From Trachelipus rathkii (taxonomy: Eukaryota > Arthropoda > Malacostraca > Isopoda > Trachelipodidae): a stretch of DNA of 12,500 nt. This document shows positions 9,161 to 12,500 of the stretch, piece by piece. Each line of letters opens with the position of its first letter. Position 1 is the stretch's first letter. The notes beneath the pieces were generated by a model, which ran no database searches, was not told the origin of the DNA, and saw only the letters and a list, made by a program, of their open reading frames with translations. A program made the translations under genes and the position numbers. The stretch spans positions 35,001 to 47,500 of the forward strand of contig JABUQX010021287.1 in the NCBI GenBank assembly GCA_015478945.1. The letters run 5' to 3'.

Positions 9161-9410
9161 TTAAACACAAAACATATATATATAAGAACAACACACTCTC
9201 TCATACGTAAAACACATAATAAACGTAACACACACAACACAAACACACACAACAACAACCTACACACACACTCACACACAACACTCAAAACACACTTAAA
9301 ACAAAAACACTCTCACACCTCAAGCACATAATTATCACAATACATTCACAAACAAAACACATAATTATCCCAACACATTCACACACAAAGCACTAAATAA
9401 ACACAATGCA
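9161..9410 (+). repeat. Degenerate CA-rich repeat region
   Basis: About 250 bp dominated by ACAC, AACA and CTCACAC words on the plus strand. It includes a 33-base tandem duplication that starts ACATAATTATC at 9326 and again at 9359. It looks like an old CA microsatellite. No coding potential was seen. Confidence 0.75.
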
Positions 9411-9743
9411 CACGTGATCGGCAACCTTTCTTTATTTTAAGGGGTCATTCCCCCCACCCCATTTTTAAATTCGTAGTGGGTTGGTTTTCAAAATTGAATT
9501 TGTTTTCAAGTATAAATTTTATGCCTTGATTTTTTTTTTTAATTTAAATAACATTGATTCAGTAATAAAAAATTATCCCTAAAAATAATTTGAAAATTTA
9601 AAATGTTTTTTTTTCTCGTTTTATCTAAAATGTTTTATGATTTAAAATATTATTTTATTTTGATTATTAATAATTTTACAAGAAAATTTAAATGATGGAT
9701 TAGTTATTCTTTCTCTCTGACGTTGAGGTGTTACCCATCACTG
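9411..9743. mobile_element. Candidate non-autonomous hAT-like element (MITE)
   Basis: The left end reads CACGTGATCGGCAACCTTTC (from 9411). The right end, on the minus strand, reads CAGTGATGGGTAACACC (from 9743). The two share GTGAT-x-GG-x-AA-CC with small gaps and resemble the CAGTG...AACC ends of many hAT elements. The interior of about 300 bp is AT-rich and non-coding. The putative 8-base flanks (9403-9410 and 9744-9751) agree at only four positions, so a target-site duplication is not supported. It may be a decayed MITE or a chance match. Confidence 0.4.
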
Positions 9744-9749
9744 AGAGTA

Positions 9750-9837
9750 ATGGATATATATAATATATGATATTATATATATATATATATAATATATATA
9801 TATATATATAATAGTAATCTATAGTATATATATAAGG

Positions 9838-9873
<36 letters not shown>

Positions 9874-9986
9874 ATATATATATATATATATGTATTAATG
9901 TATATATATATATGGATATATATTAGCTAATAGTATATAGATATATATCTATATTATTTAATTTTCTATATAGTATAGTGTAATAT

Positions 9987-10028
<42 letters not shown>

Positions 10029-10320
10029 ATATATATTATATATATATGTTTATATATATATAATATATATATATATTATATATAATATATAATATATATA
10101 TATATTGTCATATATATATATATTTACTAGTATATATATATTATATATATTATATTATATTATATATATATATATATATATTAATAATACATATAAAATA
10201 TTTATATAACGGTGATGTATATATATAGTAATATATATATATATATATATATGTTATATATATATATATATATTACTAATAAGCTATATATATAATATAT
10301 TATATATATATATTATAGTT
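9750..10320. repeat. Long degenerate (TA)n tract
   Basis: About 570 bp of TA repeat with interruptions such as ATGGATA, CTATAT and ATAACGGTGATG. No feature was recognised inside it. Confidence 0.93.
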
Positions 10321-10330
10321 ATAAAAATAA

Positions 10331-10485
10331 TAATTACCAAAAAAGTTCCCCACAAACCCTCACAGGCAATAGCCGCTATCCTAGGAGGGGGAACTTTCTC
10401 TAGGGTAATGTTCCTACCTAGAATCCGGACTAAGGAATCGAACCCGGGCCTTGCCATGCGACTCTATCGCTCTACTGATTATGAA
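10331..10485 (-). mobile_element. tRNA-derived SINE-like element
   Basis: On the minus strand a tRNA-like head reads CAGTAGAGCGATAGAGTCGC, then CCCGGGTTCGATTCC. It contains GGTTCGATTCC (10444-10434), a perfect match to the RNA polymerase III B-box. The T-stem does not close (CCGGG faces CCTTA) and no clear A-box or acceptor stem remains, so this is not a tRNA gene. A tRNA-unrelated body of about 100 bp follows. It contains the inverted pair AAAGTTCCCC (10342-10351) and GGGGAACTTT (10388-10397) and ends in an AT-rich tail. That order (tRNA head, body, A/T tail) is typical of SINEs. No target duplication could be assigned because the tail runs into a TA tract. Confidence 0.55.
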
Positions 10486-10589
10486 TGATATAACGGATAA
10501 GTTTTATAAATAAAAATCGGTAAAGTAGAATTTTGTATATTTCGACGTACGTTTTCAATTTATAACTGTGGGTTGTTTGATTTATTAAT
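10486..10589. other. Unique AT-rich spacer
   Basis: DNA between the SINE-like element and the 14-bp minisatellite, with no recognised feature. Confidence 0.4.
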
Positions 10590-10893
10590 ACAAAATTATA
10601 CATACAAAATATTTAAACAAAAATATTCATACAAAAATATTTAAACAAAAATATTCATACAAAAATATTCATACATAAAATATTCAAACATAAATATTCA
10701 TACAAAAATATTTATACAAAATATTCATACACAAATATTCATACAAAAATATTCAAACAAATATTCATACAAAAATATACATACAAAAAAATTCAAGCAA
10801 AAATATTCATACAAAAATATTCATACAAAAATATTCATATAAAATATTAATACAAAAATATTCATACAAAAATATTCATGCAACAATATTCAA
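10590..10893 (+). repeat. 14-bp minisatellite (ACAAAAATATTCAT)n
   Basis: About 22 tandem units of 12 to 16 bases with consensus ACAAAAATATTCAT. Common variants end in TTTAA or TTCAA or lose one A. Length changes occur mainly in the A run, as expected for slippage. It has no spacers, so it is not a CRISPR array, and no open frame crosses it because unit lengths vary. Confidence 0.92.
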
Positions 10894-10989
10894 GGGTGGA
10901 TTGAAGCTTCGAGAATCAGAGGACTTTTTCTGGTTTGAGTAAAGGTAATTTTGATTTTGATTCATTAAAAAAATGAAGATTGCGAACCT
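10894..10989. other. Unique spacer
   Basis: Complex sequence between the minisatellite and the second GGAGCC locus. No feature was recognised. Confidence 0.35.
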
Positions 10990-11136
10990 GATCGCCGGAG
11001 GGACCAGCAGTCGGAGCCGATGCAGGAGCAGAAACAGGAAGCATGAATAACTTAATTTTGAAAGAATTAAGCCTGAGAAGGAGTAAGAATCTGATCCGTA
11101 GTAGGAACAGGACCGGCCTAAATTAAAATGACTGTT

Positions 11137-11179
<43 letters not shown>

Positions 11180-11186
11180 TGGAGCC
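10990..11186 (+). repeat. GGAGCC hexanucleotide repeat locus 2
   Basis: Eight tandem units at 11139-11186 (six GGAGCC, one GGAGCT, one GGAGCC). Before them lie about 140 bases of strongly diverged GGAGNN-like sequence (GGAGGGACC, GGAGCC, GGAGCAG, GGAACAGG). The degenerate flank plus fresh core matches the organisation of the locus at 4331-4490, so both are probably members of one dispersed repeat family. Confidence 0.85.
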
Positions 11187-11388
11187 AAAACTTGAGCTAG
11201 TCAACAAATTTTCCTTCTCTGCAGTCTTATTGTGCAGCAACTTTAACCTAGATTTTATTAGTTGTAAAGACACAAATTTTAATAATAAGAAGAAGAATAA
11301 TTGAGAGTTGAAATCTTAGATATTTTCAGAAGTGTAAAGTAATATAACAAGGAATGAGTAATTATTAAGAAAAACAATCACACACATA

Positions 11389-11392
<4 letters not shown>
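11187..11392. other. Unique AT-rich DNA, no gene seen
   Basis: No motif was recognised on either strand. Confidence 0.4.
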
Positions 11393-11453
<61 letters not shown>

Positions 11454-11457
11454 TATA

Positions 11458-11492
<35 letters not shown>

Positions 11493-11505
11493 TATATATA
11501 TATTC
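11393..11505. repeat. (TA)n microsatellite
   Basis: A nearly pure TA tract at 11394-11451, then a second at 11462-11505, split by CTTATATAAC. It is much purer than the TA tracts further left. Confidence 0.93.

Positions 11506-12500
<995 letters not shown>

Noticed and set aside
8567..9410. 3' LTR of Gypsy copy B
   Set aside because: No polypurine tract followed by TG, no CA end and no repeated partner within the window could be identified.
9403..9751. 8-bp target-site duplication around the candidate MITE
   Set aside because: Only four of eight positions agree between the two flanks, no better than expected by loose chance in AT/CA-rich DNA.
10434..10480. Functional tRNA gene on the minus strand
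   Set aside because: The B-box is perfect, but the T-stem is mismatched and no acceptor stem or proper A-box is present; a SINE head fits better.
10590..10893. CRISPR array
   Set aside because: Units are contiguous 14-mers with no unique spacers, and the sequence context is eukaryotic.

Overview
The window looks like accessory, intergenic DNA from a crustacean, most likely a decapod of the penaeid-shrimp kind. This is an inference from three things: about half of the window is simple sequence (TA, AAT, CT, AATA and CA tracts, several 100 to 900 bp long), there is degenerate arthropod-type TTAGG telomere-like DNA near the left end, and the only gene fragment of a conventional host family is an arthropod-like S1A serine protease exon. 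No intact protein-coding gene and no intact RNA gene is visible on either strand.

Layout. 1-480: unique AT-rich DNA with a TTAGG-like patch. 538-950: AAT tract, then exactly 19 copies of TACTAA, then AAT again, closed by a small hairpin. 1138-1605: a diverged 39-bp minisatellite whose units carry CRE-like TGACGTCA palindromes and read as a 13-residue acidic repeat with one in-frame stop. 1715-2140: AAT-rich DNA. 2165-2382 (minus): broken trypsin-like exon. 2430-3935: TA-rich DNA around a 260-bp unique island with a hairpin. 3935-4500: decayed Ty3/Gypsy integrase fragment (copy A) joined to a GGAGCC repeat locus. 4575-4995: TA tract. 5335-7210 (plus): an almost full-length but badly broken hAT transposase relic that no single open frame reveals. 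7284-7545: TA tract. 7630-8566 (plus): Gypsy integrase copy B, with the DD35E triad and the C-terminal tail readable. 8567-9410: unique, AATA and CA-rich DNA. 9411-9743: candidate non-autonomous hAT-like element. 9750-10320: TA tract. 10331-10485 (minus): tRNA-derived SINE-like element. 10590-10893: 14-bp minisatellite. 10990-11186: second GGAGCC locus. 11390 to the end: TA, AAT and CT tracts, and a diverged direct repeat running off the right edge.

The parts do not form a working pathway. They read as a graveyard of transposons (hAT, Gypsy, SINE) and one stray protease exon, embedded in and bounded by expanding microsatellites. The most informative observations are the hidden hAT transposase, the paired Gypsy integrase remnants, the protease exon with two single-base insertions in its catalytic-histidine codons, and the 39-bp CRE-palindrome array. 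All protein-family calls were made by eye from motif order. Small indels recur in every coding relic, so long-read assembly error is a competing explanation for some lesions.
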